Assembly (NCBI GenBank): GCA_002435715.1
Contig: DISD01000005.1
Location: 1-64,000 of the forward strand
Origin: Rhodospirillaceae bacterium UBA6219
Lineage (GTDB): Bacteria; Pseudomonadota; Alphaproteobacteria; Rhodospirillales; Magnetospirillaceae
Direction of reading: 5' to 3'
DNA length: 64,000 nt
The notes beneath the pieces are model-generated. The model had not been told where the DNA came from and searched no databases. It saw nothing but the letters and a program-made list of their open reading frames with translations. The stretch's first letter is position 1; every line of letters starts with the position of its first letter. Both the position numbers and the translations under genes were made by a program. Positions 24,430 to 32,670 of the stretch are shown here, piece after piece.

Positions 24430-25401
24430 TCATGACGGGGACCGGAGGGTGGTCAAGGTCTTGTTCAGGCGTTCGCGGTCGCCGCCGAACGGGGACAGGA
24501 CCGACAGCAGCCGCGAGGTCGAACCCGGCGGCAAGCCTTGCCGCAGCAAGGCGGCCAAGGTGCCCGAGGGGCTGAGGTCCACATAGACGGCACCACCTTT
24601 GGCCTCCAGCTTGGCGATGGTTTCCTGGACCTTCATGCCCTGGCGAACGATGCGCCAGCCCTGATCCGCATCGGCCGGGCCGATGGGGCCGATGTCGCAG
24701 GCCGACCAGACCGGCCAGAACGGGGTGTCGCGCGCCATCCCCCCAAAGCTTTCGCGCCAGGCTTGTTCTGCGGGGGCGACGAAGCGGGAATGAAAGGCGA
24801 AGGGGACGGGGAGCCGTTGAAAGGGGACCGCGAGACGGCGCAATTCGTCCTCGATTTCGCCCAGGTCGGCGTGCAGGGCCGCCAGAACGAAATGCGAGTC
24901 GGAATTGATGCCGGCCAGTTCCGACTTGGCGCTCAGCGTGGGGGAGGCGGTCCACAGGTCGGGCGAGGCCAGAACCGCGATCATGCCGCCGGCCGGGCAG
25001 GTGCGGAAGAACAATGCGGGTTGTTGGCAGACGGCGCCCAACGCGGTTGCGAAGGGCATCATGCCGGCCACCGCCTGGGCGGTGAACTCGCCCAGGCTGA
25101 CGCCCAGCAGCAGGTCGGGGCGGATGCCGTGTCCGATCATCACCTTGGCCATGGCGTACTGAACCAGGAAGATGGCTGGATGGCTGGCTTCCAACTGGTC
25201 GAAAGGCTGGCCGGGAAGCGCTTGGGGGCCGTAAAGACGCTCAAGCAGGGAAAAACCCATGGATTGGCGCACAAGGTCGTCACCGGTTTCCATCCACTGA
25301 CGGAACAGCGGCTCGCTTTCCATCAGCTCCATCCCCATGCGGAAATATTGCGATCCTTGGCCGGCGAAGCAGAAAACAACCGGAGAGGGCGGAAGCGACA
25401 C
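24430..25401 (-). CDS. Stand-alone malonyl-type acyltransferase (trans-AT) for the polyketide synthase
   Basis: 323 residues, the size of a discrete FabD/trans-AT domain. Motifs: FAGQGSQYFRMG at the N-terminus, the nucleophile in GVSLGEF (Ser102; the first Gly-His of GHSxG is Gly-Val) and FAFHSRF with catalytic His204. A phenylalanine in this AFHS motif is associated with malonyl rather than methylmalonyl selection. All PKS modules at 28809-64000 lack AT domains, so this enzyme would charge their ACPs with malonyl-CoA in trans. The start is a GTG with a weak ribosome site; a leader beyond it is possible. It is transcribed towards the zincin gene and is separated from the PKS genes by four others. 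Confidence 0.9.
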   Translation of the reverse strand: MSLPPSPVVFCFAGQGSQYFRMGMELMESEPLFRQWMETGDDLVRQSMGFSLLERLYGPQALPGQPFDQLEASHPAIFLVQYAMAKVMIGHGIRPDLLLGVSLGEFTAQAVAGMMPFATALGAVCQQPALFFRTCPAGGMIAVLASPDLWTASPTLSAKSELAGINSDSHFVLAALHADLGEIEDELRRLAVPFQRLPVPFAFHSRFVAPAEQAWRESFGGMARDTPFWPVWSACDIGPIGPADADQGWRIVRQGMKVQETIAKLEAKGGAVYVDLSPSGTLAALLRQGLPPGSTSRLLSVLSPFGGDRERLNKTLTTLRSPS

Positions 25402-25626
25402 GGGCGGGCCTAGCTGGTGGGCGGGAAATCAAAGCTAGCCCGAGGCGGGCGGACAGGCAATGGATGCGCGACAGCCGCCAGGGGGATTTCGCGCCCAGGT
25501 ATAATCTGCGCTTTTCTTCCGGGGTTATTGCAGGTACCGTCTGTGCAGGCCAGTGCGCATTGGGCGCGTGGCCCAGATATTCCCCTGCGCTTCGAGCCGA
25601 ACGTGGGGCGCAACCGGAGGAAACCC
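25402..25626. promoter_or_regulatory. Divergent intergenic region between trans-AT and DUF697 genes
   Basis: 225 bases between genes pointing away from each other, so promoters for both should be here. A TATAAT is present at 25500-25505 on the plus strand, but I see no matching -35 at the usual distance. A GGAGG at about 25617-25621 is the ribosome site of the DUF697 gene. No hairpin, repeat or ORF with support was noticed. Confidence 0.35.
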
Positions 25627-26214
25627 ATGGCAGCCCAGTCCGCCGCGTCCGAAACTTCCGTACCCGCTTCCGCTTCCGAGGCCGAGCCCGCCATTCCCCC
25701 GGCATCGGAAGCCGTCGGGCGGAGTCTGGTCGCCGAAAACCTGGTCAAGGATTACGTCATCGCTGCGGTGGCGGCGTCCATCGTGCCGGTGCCCTTGTTC
25801 GATATCGCCGCGGTGGCGGCTATCGAAATGCGCATGATCCAGAAATTGTCCGAATTGTACGGCAAGCCGTTTTCCGAAGGCGTCGGGCGTAACATCCTGG
25901 CCTCGTTGGCGGGTGGCGTGCTGGGTTATGGTGTCGGCGCCGCCGTGGCGGTCAGCCTGACCAAGCTGATCCCTGGTGTCGGCTGGATGATGGGCATGGT
26001 GTCGCTGCCGGTCATGTCGGGGGCTTCGACCTATGCGTTGGGTCGGGTCTTCATTAAGCATTATGAAGGCGGCGGCGACATTTTCGACCTCAGCACCGAA
26101 GCCATGCGCGGCTATTATCAAGAGCAGTTCGAAAAGGGCAAGAAGCTGGCGGCCAAGGTCAAGGGCAGCAAGGCCAAGGCTCAGGCCGAGGAAGCCGCCT
26201 CGTCGGCGGCCTGA
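25627..26214 (+). CDS. DUF697-like membrane-associated protein
   Basis: 195 residues from ATG 25627 with a clear GGAGG site. An Ala/Ser/Pro/Glu-rich leader precedes about 130 residues with at least two hydrophobic stretches (VIAAVAASIVPVPLFDIAAV and GGVLGYGVGAAVAVSLTKL) and the sequence KLIPGVGW, then GASTYALGRVFIKHYEGGG, which are characteristic of DUF697 (YcjF-type, often next to GTPase domains). A Lys/Ala-rich tail ends the protein. Probably bound to the cytoplasmic membrane. It stands alone with its own promoter region and a strong terminator, so it is a single-gene unit. Function unknown. Confidence 0.75.
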   Translation: MAAQSAASETSVPASASEAEPAIPPASEAVGRSLVAENLVKDYVIAAVAASIVPVPLFDIAAVAAIEMRMIQKLSELYGKPFSEGVGRNILASLAGGVLGYGVGAAVAVSLTKLIPGVGWMMGMVSLPVMSGASTYALGRVFIKHYEGGGDIFDLSTEAMRGYYQEQFEKGKKLAAKVKGSKAKAQAEEAASSAA

Positions 26215-26238
26215 TTTCCCTGTCGCGTCGTTTCAAAG

Positions 26239-26269
26239 CCGCCGCTTCGGTCGAAGCGGCGGTTTTTTG
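26239..26269 (+). terminator. Rho-independent terminator after the DUF697 gene
   Basis: A perfect 10-base-pair stem, CCGCCGCTTC at 26239-26248 paired with GAAGCGGCGG at 26253-26262, with a GGTC loop, followed by six T residues at 26263-26268. It lies 24 bases after the DUF697 stop, a textbook position. The opposite strand has no matching T-run, so it mainly serves the plus strand. Confidence 0.9.
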
Positions 26270-26349
26270 TTGTCTGGCCCCAAGCTTGGAGCATGTCCCG
26301 CCAAGCGGGATGTGCGATCAGCCCGAGCGGCGATGGAGCCGTTTAAAGA

Positions 26350-26538
26350 CTAGGGCCGTCGCGGCAGGCGGCGGTCGTCCGAGGCCAGCAATACGATCAC
26401 GCCGACGACGGGACTGAACAGGAAGGCGATCAGAAAGTTGCCGAAAAAGCCGAAGCGTTTGTAGCGGCCGAGCAAGCCGACCAGCCAAGAGGCGGCGATC
26501 CACAGGAACACCACGGCCGGATTCAGGATATAGATCAT
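26350..26538 (-). CDS. Small two-helix membrane protein
   Basis: 62 residues with two hydrophobic helices, about 5-22 (LNPAVVFLWIAASWLVGLL) and 29-51 (FGFFGNFLIAFLFSPVVGVI), joined by the basic turn GRYKR, and a polar, Arg-rich end. An AAGGAG ribosome site lies inside the end of the upstream gene, and the ATG overlaps that gene's stop (ATGA), which makes translation coupling and real expression likely. No family recognised. It could be a small partner of the periplasmic binding protein encoded just before it. Confidence 0.65.
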   Translation of the reverse strand: MIYILNPAVVFLWIAASWLVGLLGRYKRFGFFGNFLIAFLFSPVVGVIVLLASDDRRLPRRP

Positions 26539-27824
26539 GGCGAGGAACTCCTTGTCATGGGGGCCTCGGCGCCGTCGTCGGCGAGCGGGGCAAGCGGCTT
26601 GCGATAGCGGGCGACCGTGCGGAAACGGCTGCCGTCGTGGCGAACCACATGGGCGGTGGTGTCGGTGATCAAACCATGGGAATCAAACGTCACCGACCCC
26701 GAGGCGCCGATATAAGGCGCCTCGTAACGGCTGATCCGCAGATTGTCGGCAATGGCGTCGGGCGACAGCGTGCCGGCACGTTTGACCGCATGGCCCAGCA
26801 CCTTGACGGCGTCGTAGCCCATGGCCGCCATCAGCCCCGGCGGATGGCCCTGGGTTTGGATGAAGGGGGCGGCCAGCAATCGACCTTCGGGGGTCGTGAT
26901 GTCGCCGTCGAAGACCGAGACGGCGACCACGTCGCGCATGGCCTGGGCCCCCACCCATTCCTCGACCTGACGGGAATACAGGTATTCGGGGCCGATGATC
27001 GGCATGGTCAAGCCCATCTGGCGGGCGCGGGAGATGAACTGGGCCGATTCGGCGGTCGCCGACGAGGTGACGAAAAACGCATCGACATCGGCGGGTTTGA
27101 ACACGTCGTTGTCCATCAGGAACAGCAACAGGTCGTCAATGGAACGGTTGGCGGTGGTCAGCCGGCCGCGATACAAAATGGTGCCGCCCCCTTGGGCGAA
27201 CAGGCTGCGGAACTGGTCGACGGTTTCGATGCCGTAACCGGAATTGTCCGACAGCACCACCACTTTGCGCAGCCCCTGCGACAATGCCCAACGGGCCAGG
27301 AAATTGGCATTGTCGGCGTTGTTGGGCTGCATGGCGAAGGTCAGGTCAAGGCGATGGTTGCTCAGCGACGTCGCCGTGGCATGGGTGGCCAGGAACAGCT
27401 TGTGATAGCGCTCGTAAACCACGCTGGCCGGTACGGCGGTCGCCGACGACCCATGGCCGATCACCGCCAGCACCGAGCGCATCTTGCCGATCTTGGTGGC
27501 CAATCGCAGCGTTTGGGCCACCAGTTTTTCCAACTCGACCTTGTCGGTGTAGCTTTCTTCCTTGAACAGTTCGATCGCCACCGGATGACCCAGCAGGCCC
27601 CCGGCCGCGTTGACCTGATCAACCGCGATCTGCACGCCGGTGCGGAAGTCCTGCGCATCTTCGTCCGGCGAATAAACCACCGCCAGACGAATGACGTCCT
27701 CGCCCGGGGTCTGCGTCAGATGCATGCCCGCCCACCAGCCGACGCCGCCCACCAGCACCAGGATGGCCACGGCCAAAGCCGCCAGACGGATAAGCCGCGG
27801 GCGCGGGGACACTGGTGGCGGCAA
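26535..27824 (-). CDS. Periplasmic ligand-binding protein of the branched-chain amino acid type (Peripla_BP_6)
   Basis: About 429 residues. The N-terminus has a hydrophobic segment (LAALAVAILVLVGGVGWWAG), a signal anchor or uncleaved signal. The rest is the type-1 binding fold: IRLAVVYSPDEDAQDFRTGV, VDQVNAAGGLLGHPVAIELF, VLAVIGHGSSATAVPAS, MPIIGPEYLYSRQV and MAAMGYDAVKVLGHAV. Such proteins bind amino acids or small acids for ABC import or sensing. No ABC permease or ATPase genes are adjacent, so a sensor role is possible. The start is uncertain: TTG at 27824 or GTG at 27812; the upstream SPFH gene ends at 27839. It is coupled to the small membrane protein gene downstream. Confidence 0.85.
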   Translation of the reverse strand: MPPPVSPRPRLIRLAALAVAILVLVGGVGWWAGMHLTQTPGEDVIRLAVVYSPDEDAQDFRTGVQIAVDQVNAAGGLLGHPVAIELFKEESYTDKVELEKLVAQTLRLATKIGKMRSVLAVIGHGSSATAVPASVVYERYHKLFLATHATATSLSNHRLDLTFAMQPNNADNANFLARWALSQGLRKVVVLSDNSGYGIETVDQFRSLFAQGGGTILYRGRLTTANRSIDDLLLFLMDNDVFKPADVDAFFVTSSATAESAQFISRARQMGLTMPIIGPEYLYSRQVEEWVGAQAMRDVVAVSVFDGDITTPEGRLLAAPFIQTQGHPPGLMAAMGYDAVKVLGHAVKRAGTLSPDAIADNLRISRYEAPYIGASGSVTFDSHGLITDTTAHVVRHDGSRFRTVARYRKPLAPLADDGAEAPMTRSSSP

Positions 27825-27838
27825 GGCAGGGTGGGGGC

Positions 27839-28702
27839 TCAGCGGTCGCCCCCCAGGATAAGCGGCAGGCCGTCCTTGCCGGATCCCACCACCACGGTCT
27901 TGGCGTTCTGGGATGTGGCCAGTTCGCGGGTCGCCTGGATCCCCTGCCAGCGCAGCAGGTCCGGGGTCAGGCTTTTGCTGATGATCTGTTGGTAGGTCTG
28001 GATGCCCTGGGCTTCGATGCGCTTGCGCTCGGCTTCCTTCTGCTCGATGGACAGACGGTACTGGAACGCCTTTTCCTCTTCGTGCAGGGCCAGCTTGCGT
28101 TCGATGGCGTCGCGCACGGTGGCCGGCAGGTCCACCGACTTCACCAGGACGTCGTCGACGATGACATAGCGGTTTTCCATTTTGGACAGACTGCTGACCA
28201 CCACCGATTCCAGGAAGCCGCGATGGCTGGTATAGACCTCTTCCGGGCCGTATTGGCCGACGGCGCGGCGCAGCGCCGCTTCGGTCTCGGGGAATACCAC
28301 CTTTTCCACGTAATCCGGGCCCACCGCCACATGCAGCAGTGGCAGCATGCGGATGTCGGGCTGGAAGCGGATCGCCACCTTCAAGTTGACCGGCAGGCCG
28401 CCATTGGTCAGCAGCGAATAGTTCTGTTCACGGGTCTGGAACCGAATGTCGTAGATGTACATGGTGTTCCAGGGCCAGATCAGATGAACCCCTTCATCGT
28501 AGATGTTGCCCTGGTCGGTACCGCTGAAGAAGCTGTACAGCACCCCGGCTTGACCGGAATGGATCGAGATCACCACCCGCTTCCACAGCACGATGCTGGC
28601 CATCAACACCGCCAATGACAGCAAGGCCGCCATGGTGCCATGCAGGAAGCGGCGCTGGCGCTCGTCCTGGGTGTGGTCGAAGTCGTCGTCGATGTCCGCC
28701 AT
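27839..28702 (-). CDS. SPFH/band-7 (prohibitin-like) membrane protein
   Basis: 287 residues. An acidic N-terminus precedes one membrane helix (about 24-45, TMAALLSLAVLMASIVLW) and an SPFH domain: ISIHSGQAGVLYSFFSG, GVHLIWPWNTMYIYDIRFQT and NLKVAIRFQPDI. A helical, Gln/Glu/Lys-rich segment (KLALHEEEKAFQYRLSIEQK, then EAERKRIEAQG) and a short C-terminal part ending in LGGDR complete the protein. The order of domains is that of HflK/HflC-type or prohibitin-like scaffolds of the inner membrane. It is followed by the binding-protein gene 14 bases on, so these two and the small membrane protein appear to be one operon. It starts 106 bases after the end of the PKS-NRPS gene. Confidence 0.85.
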   Translation of the reverse strand: MADIDDDFDHTQDERQRRFLHGTMAALLSLAVLMASIVLWKRVVISIHSGQAGVLYSFFSGTDQGNIYDEGVHLIWPWNTMYIYDIRFQTREQNYSLLTNGGLPVNLKVAIRFQPDIRMLPLLHVAVGPDYVEKVVFPETEAALRRAVGQYGPEEVYTSHRGFLESVVVSSLSKMENRYVIVDDVLVKSVDLPATVRDAIERKLALHEEEKAFQYRLSIEQKEAERKRIEAQGIQTYQQIISKSLTPDLLRWQGIQATRELATSQNAKTVVVGSGKDGLPLILGGDR

Positions 28703-28808
28703 CAGGCCGGATTACCCCCTGAAAAACCCCGCGTTCCCCAAATCGGGGGTATTATGCGGGAAGGTTTCGGGCAACGCCAGTGCCCACGTGTCCGCTGGCC
28801 GGCCCCCA

Positions 28809-31800
28809 TCACGCGACTTCGTCCGCTGACAGCAGGCGCCCCAGGATGGCAGCGCAGGCCGCCACATTCGGCGGGGCCAACAAGGTGTGATGGCTGCCGG
28901 GGACGGTGTGGATGTCCAGACCGCCTTGCGCCCAGTCCTTCCAACCTGCGGTTTCGTCGTCCAGTTGGGGGTGGGCCGCGCGCAGCAAGGTGATGGGGGC
29001 GTCGCAGGGGCCCGGACGATATTCGGCCAACCCTTGGGCATGGGCCCCGTACAGACGGCGCAGCACCGCCAGCCGGTCGGGAGAGGTGTCGGGGAGCGAC
29101 TGCAACACGTCGCGGGTAAAGGCGCGGTCCAGGGTTTGCCGGTCGTCTCCGTTCTCGATCCGACACAAGCTTTCCGGCGTGTAGCTGTCGATCAAAGCCA
29201 GGACGTCCACGCTTTCGCCGTCGCGGCGCAATTGGCGGGCCATTTCGAACGCCACGACCCCGCCCAACGACCAACCGGCCAGGGCGTAGGGGCCGTGGGG
29301 CTGTCGGCGGCGCAGGGTGGCCATATGATGGGCGGCCAGTTGCCTCAAGTCGCCGATGGGGGCCGTCTGCCCGTCCCGTCCCGGGGCCTCGAGTCCCAGG
29401 ATCGTCAGCGAGGGCGGCATCAACCGGGCCAGCGCGTCATAGATGTCGACGCCACCCAAGGCCGCATGGACCAGGAACAAGGGGCGCTCGCCGCTTCCCC
29501 GCCGCAGCAGCACCAGCGATTCGGTGTCGTCGGAACCGTCGTTTCCGTCAAGCTGACGCAGGATGCGGGCTTGGCGGGCGATGGTGACGGCATCCATGAA
29601 ATCGCTGGTCGCCACTTGGCAGCGGAAAACGCGGCCGATCTCGGCCAGCAGGCGCACCCATAACAGCGAATGCCCACCGCAGAGCTGGAAGTCGTCTTCG
29701 GCGCCGATCTCGTCGGCGTCGCGGTCCAACACCTTGGCCCAGATCTGGCGCAGTTGTTCCTCGACGGCGTCACGCGGCGGAATGCGTCGGTCGGCGGTGC
29801 CGCGCGGCGCCGGCAAGGCGGCGCGGTCAAGCTTGCCGGCGGCGGTGATCGGCAGATGGGGCATCGTCACATAGGCGCTGGGCAACATGGGCGCAGGCAG
29901 GCGGGCCGCCATGTGGGCCCGAAGCGCCGCCTCGTCGATCCCGCCCGCTGCGGCGGGGACCACATAGGCCACCAGGGTCAGGGTGCCGGTGGAATCGGGG
30001 CGGGGCACCACGGCGACTTCGCGCAGGCCATATTCGGCCAGGGCGGTTTCCACCTCGCCAAGCTCGACGCGGAACCCCCGGATCTTCACCTGGTGGTCGA
30101 TCCGTCCATGAAACGAGACCGTCCCCTTGCCGTCCCCCGAAAGAGAGGCAAGGTCGCCGGTCCGGTACAGGCGCACCGATCGCTTGCCGTCCTTTCCCAA
30201 GATGAAGCGCTCGGCATCCAGTTGGGGGCGACGGTGATAGCCCCGGGCCAGTCGCGGGCCGCCGACATGCAGTTCGCCGATCACCCCCTGGGGGACCGGG
30301 TTGCCGTCCCGGTCAAGAATCTGGATCAGGGTCCCTGGCAACGGACGGCCGATGGGGATTGCATTTCCCGGCTGGGTCTTGCGGTCCACGTCGTGGACCA
30401 GACAGGTGATGGTGGCTTCGGTCGGGCCATAGGCGTTGAGCAGGCGGGTCTTGACCAGATGGCTGCTCTGCCACAGACGGACGGTGTCGGTGGACAGCGC
30501 CTCGCCGCCGACGATCAGCAGGCGCAGAGCGGGTGGGGCCGGCAAGTCGTTCCAGCTGAGCAGCACCTCGCGCAAATAAGCGGGTGGCAGGTCGGCGACG
30601 CTGATCTGCTGGTCCACCAGGAAACCATGCAGGGAATCGGGGCTCCAGACCGGCCCGGTGCGCAGCACCAGACGGGCGCCGGCGCACAGCGTCGGCACGA
30701 TCTGTTCCAGCGCCGTGTCCACCACGTGGGGGGCGAATTGCAAAACACGGTCGGCGGCGGTCAGTTCGTAGACCGTGGTGACGGCCTGGACATGACCGGC
30801 CAGGGCACCGTGCTGCACCACCACGCCTTTCGGCGTGCCCGTCGAACCCGAAGTATAGATCATGTAAGCGTCGTCGCCGGCTTTTGGGCCGGATTTCAAA
30901 CGCTTCGCCGAGCGTCCGGCGATGGTTTCGCCGTCGGCGGCAAGGTCGAGCACGGGGATGGTGCCGTCCAGACGGTCCCGCAGCCCGCTTTTGCTGATCA
31001 CCAATTTGGCGGCGCAATCGTCCATCATGACCCGCAGACGGGCCGGCGGGGCGTCCCCGTCCAGCGGCACCCAGACCGCCCCCGCCGTCAGCACCGCCAG
31101 CAGGGCGACGACAGCGTCGCAATCGCGGCCCAGCAAAACCGCGACGGAATCGCCACGCCGGATTCCCTGCTTGCGCAGATGGCGGGCCAGACGGTTGGCC
31201 TGGCGGACCAGTTGTCGATAGGTTCGGCTGTCGGTGCCGGCCTCGACGGCGATGGCGTGGGGGGTGGCCTTGGCCTGGGCGGCGATCAGGTCGACCACCA
31301 AGCCGGCGGCGGCGGGGGTTTTCCCCGGGCGGGCGTGCAAGTGCCGCAAGCGTTTGATGTCGTCCGGGGACAACATGTCCAGCCGCCCCGCCGCCTGCTG
31401 GGGCGCCGCGCACAAGGCGGCGGTCAGACGGACGAAGCGATCCAGCAACCGGGTGACGGTGGCGGTGTCGAAACGGGCGCCGTCGTAACCGGCGATTACG
31501 CGCAGGGTGTCGCCTTCTTCATACAGTTCCAGGCCGAAGGGGCTGTCGCCCGGCTGGCGCAGTTCGGGGACGAAGTCGGCCGAGCCCGTGCCCGGCGGCA
31601 AAGCGGGGCCGCTCGCCATGGGGAAATTCTGATAGGCGAAGCTTATTTGATAGGGCGGCTCGCCGTTCAGGCTGCCCCCCAAGGTTCGGACGATGGTGGC
31701 GAAGGGGAATTCGCCGTGATCCAGTCCCTGGCTCAGCTGGCGTTGCACCTGGCCAAGCAGTTGGGCGGCGCTGTCGGTACCTTGGATGGACAGGCGCAAG

Positions 31801-32670
31801 GCCAGCATGTTGACAAAAAAACCGACCGATTCAGCGAAGCGGCGTTGTGGCCGGCGCAGGGTGGGAATGCCGATGACCTGCTCGGATTGGCCGGTATGGC
31901 GATAGGCCAAAAGGGCGGTGACGGCCAGGAACAGGGCGGCGGTGCCGACGCCCAGCGAGCGGGCTGTGTCCCGGGCGGCCTGGACCAGCGGGGCGGGCAA
32001 CTGGATTTCCTGGCTGCGGCCGTCGATGGCGGTCCCGGGCCGTGGCGGCCGGTCGGTGGGCAAAGCCGTCACCGGCAATTCGCCCGCCAAATGCTGTTGC
32101 CAATAACGCAATTGTTCCTGGCCGCGTTCCGAGCTCAGGACGTCGCGTTCCCAGGCGACGAAATCGGCGTAATCGGCGGCTTGCGGGCGGTCGGGCAATT
32201 GGGATCCGGTGGCGAAACGGCCATAAGCGTCCCACAGGGCGCGGACCAGGATTGTCGCCGATGCGCCGTCAAACACCAAATGATGCACGGTGACGAGAAG
32301 GATTTCGTGGGCGCCCCCCAAGGCGCCGCCGCAAAGGATTTCGAAACGGATCGGTGCGTCGACACCCAGGGCAAAGGGGCGGGCGGCACGGCGGCGGGCG
32401 AAATCCAAGGGATCCATGCCCTTGGGCAGTTCGACGCGCAGCAGGTTCGGCAACGGGCCGGCGACCAGCGTCGGCTCGGCGCCGTCGTCAACCACGCGGG
32501 CGCCCAGGACGGGATAGGCCTCGCCCAACCAGCGGCAGGCCCGTTCAAGGGCCCGGTGGTCGATCCCGCCGAGCCGGAACGCCAGGGGCACATTGTAATT
32601 GCCGCTGTCGGGGTAAAGGGAATGGATCACCCACAGACCCTTTTGCCCTTCGCTTAACGGGCTGCGCCAG
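28809..32670 (-). other. Module: NRPS C-A-PCP-TE, predicted to add a basic amino acid and release
   Basis: C domain with HHLVFDG (His5082, residues 5081-5087). A domain with YTSGSTGTPKG (about 5556), NAYGPTE and TAAGKLDR. Aligning to GrsA gives the code D235 T236 E239 D278 I299 G301 A322 I330 T331 K517; acidic residues at 239 and 278 point to a basic side chain (Arg, Lys or Orn). PCP Ser5953 (GGHSLL). TE with Ser6086 in GWSLGG, Asp in LIDSYTP and His around 6212 (PGSHHTLL). Confidence 0.9.

Noticed and set aside
28703..28808. Possible terminator of the PKS-NRPS gene on the minus strand (G-rich then TTTTT near 28720).
   Set aside because: The best stem is only four to five base pairs with a large loop; too weak to report as a terminator.
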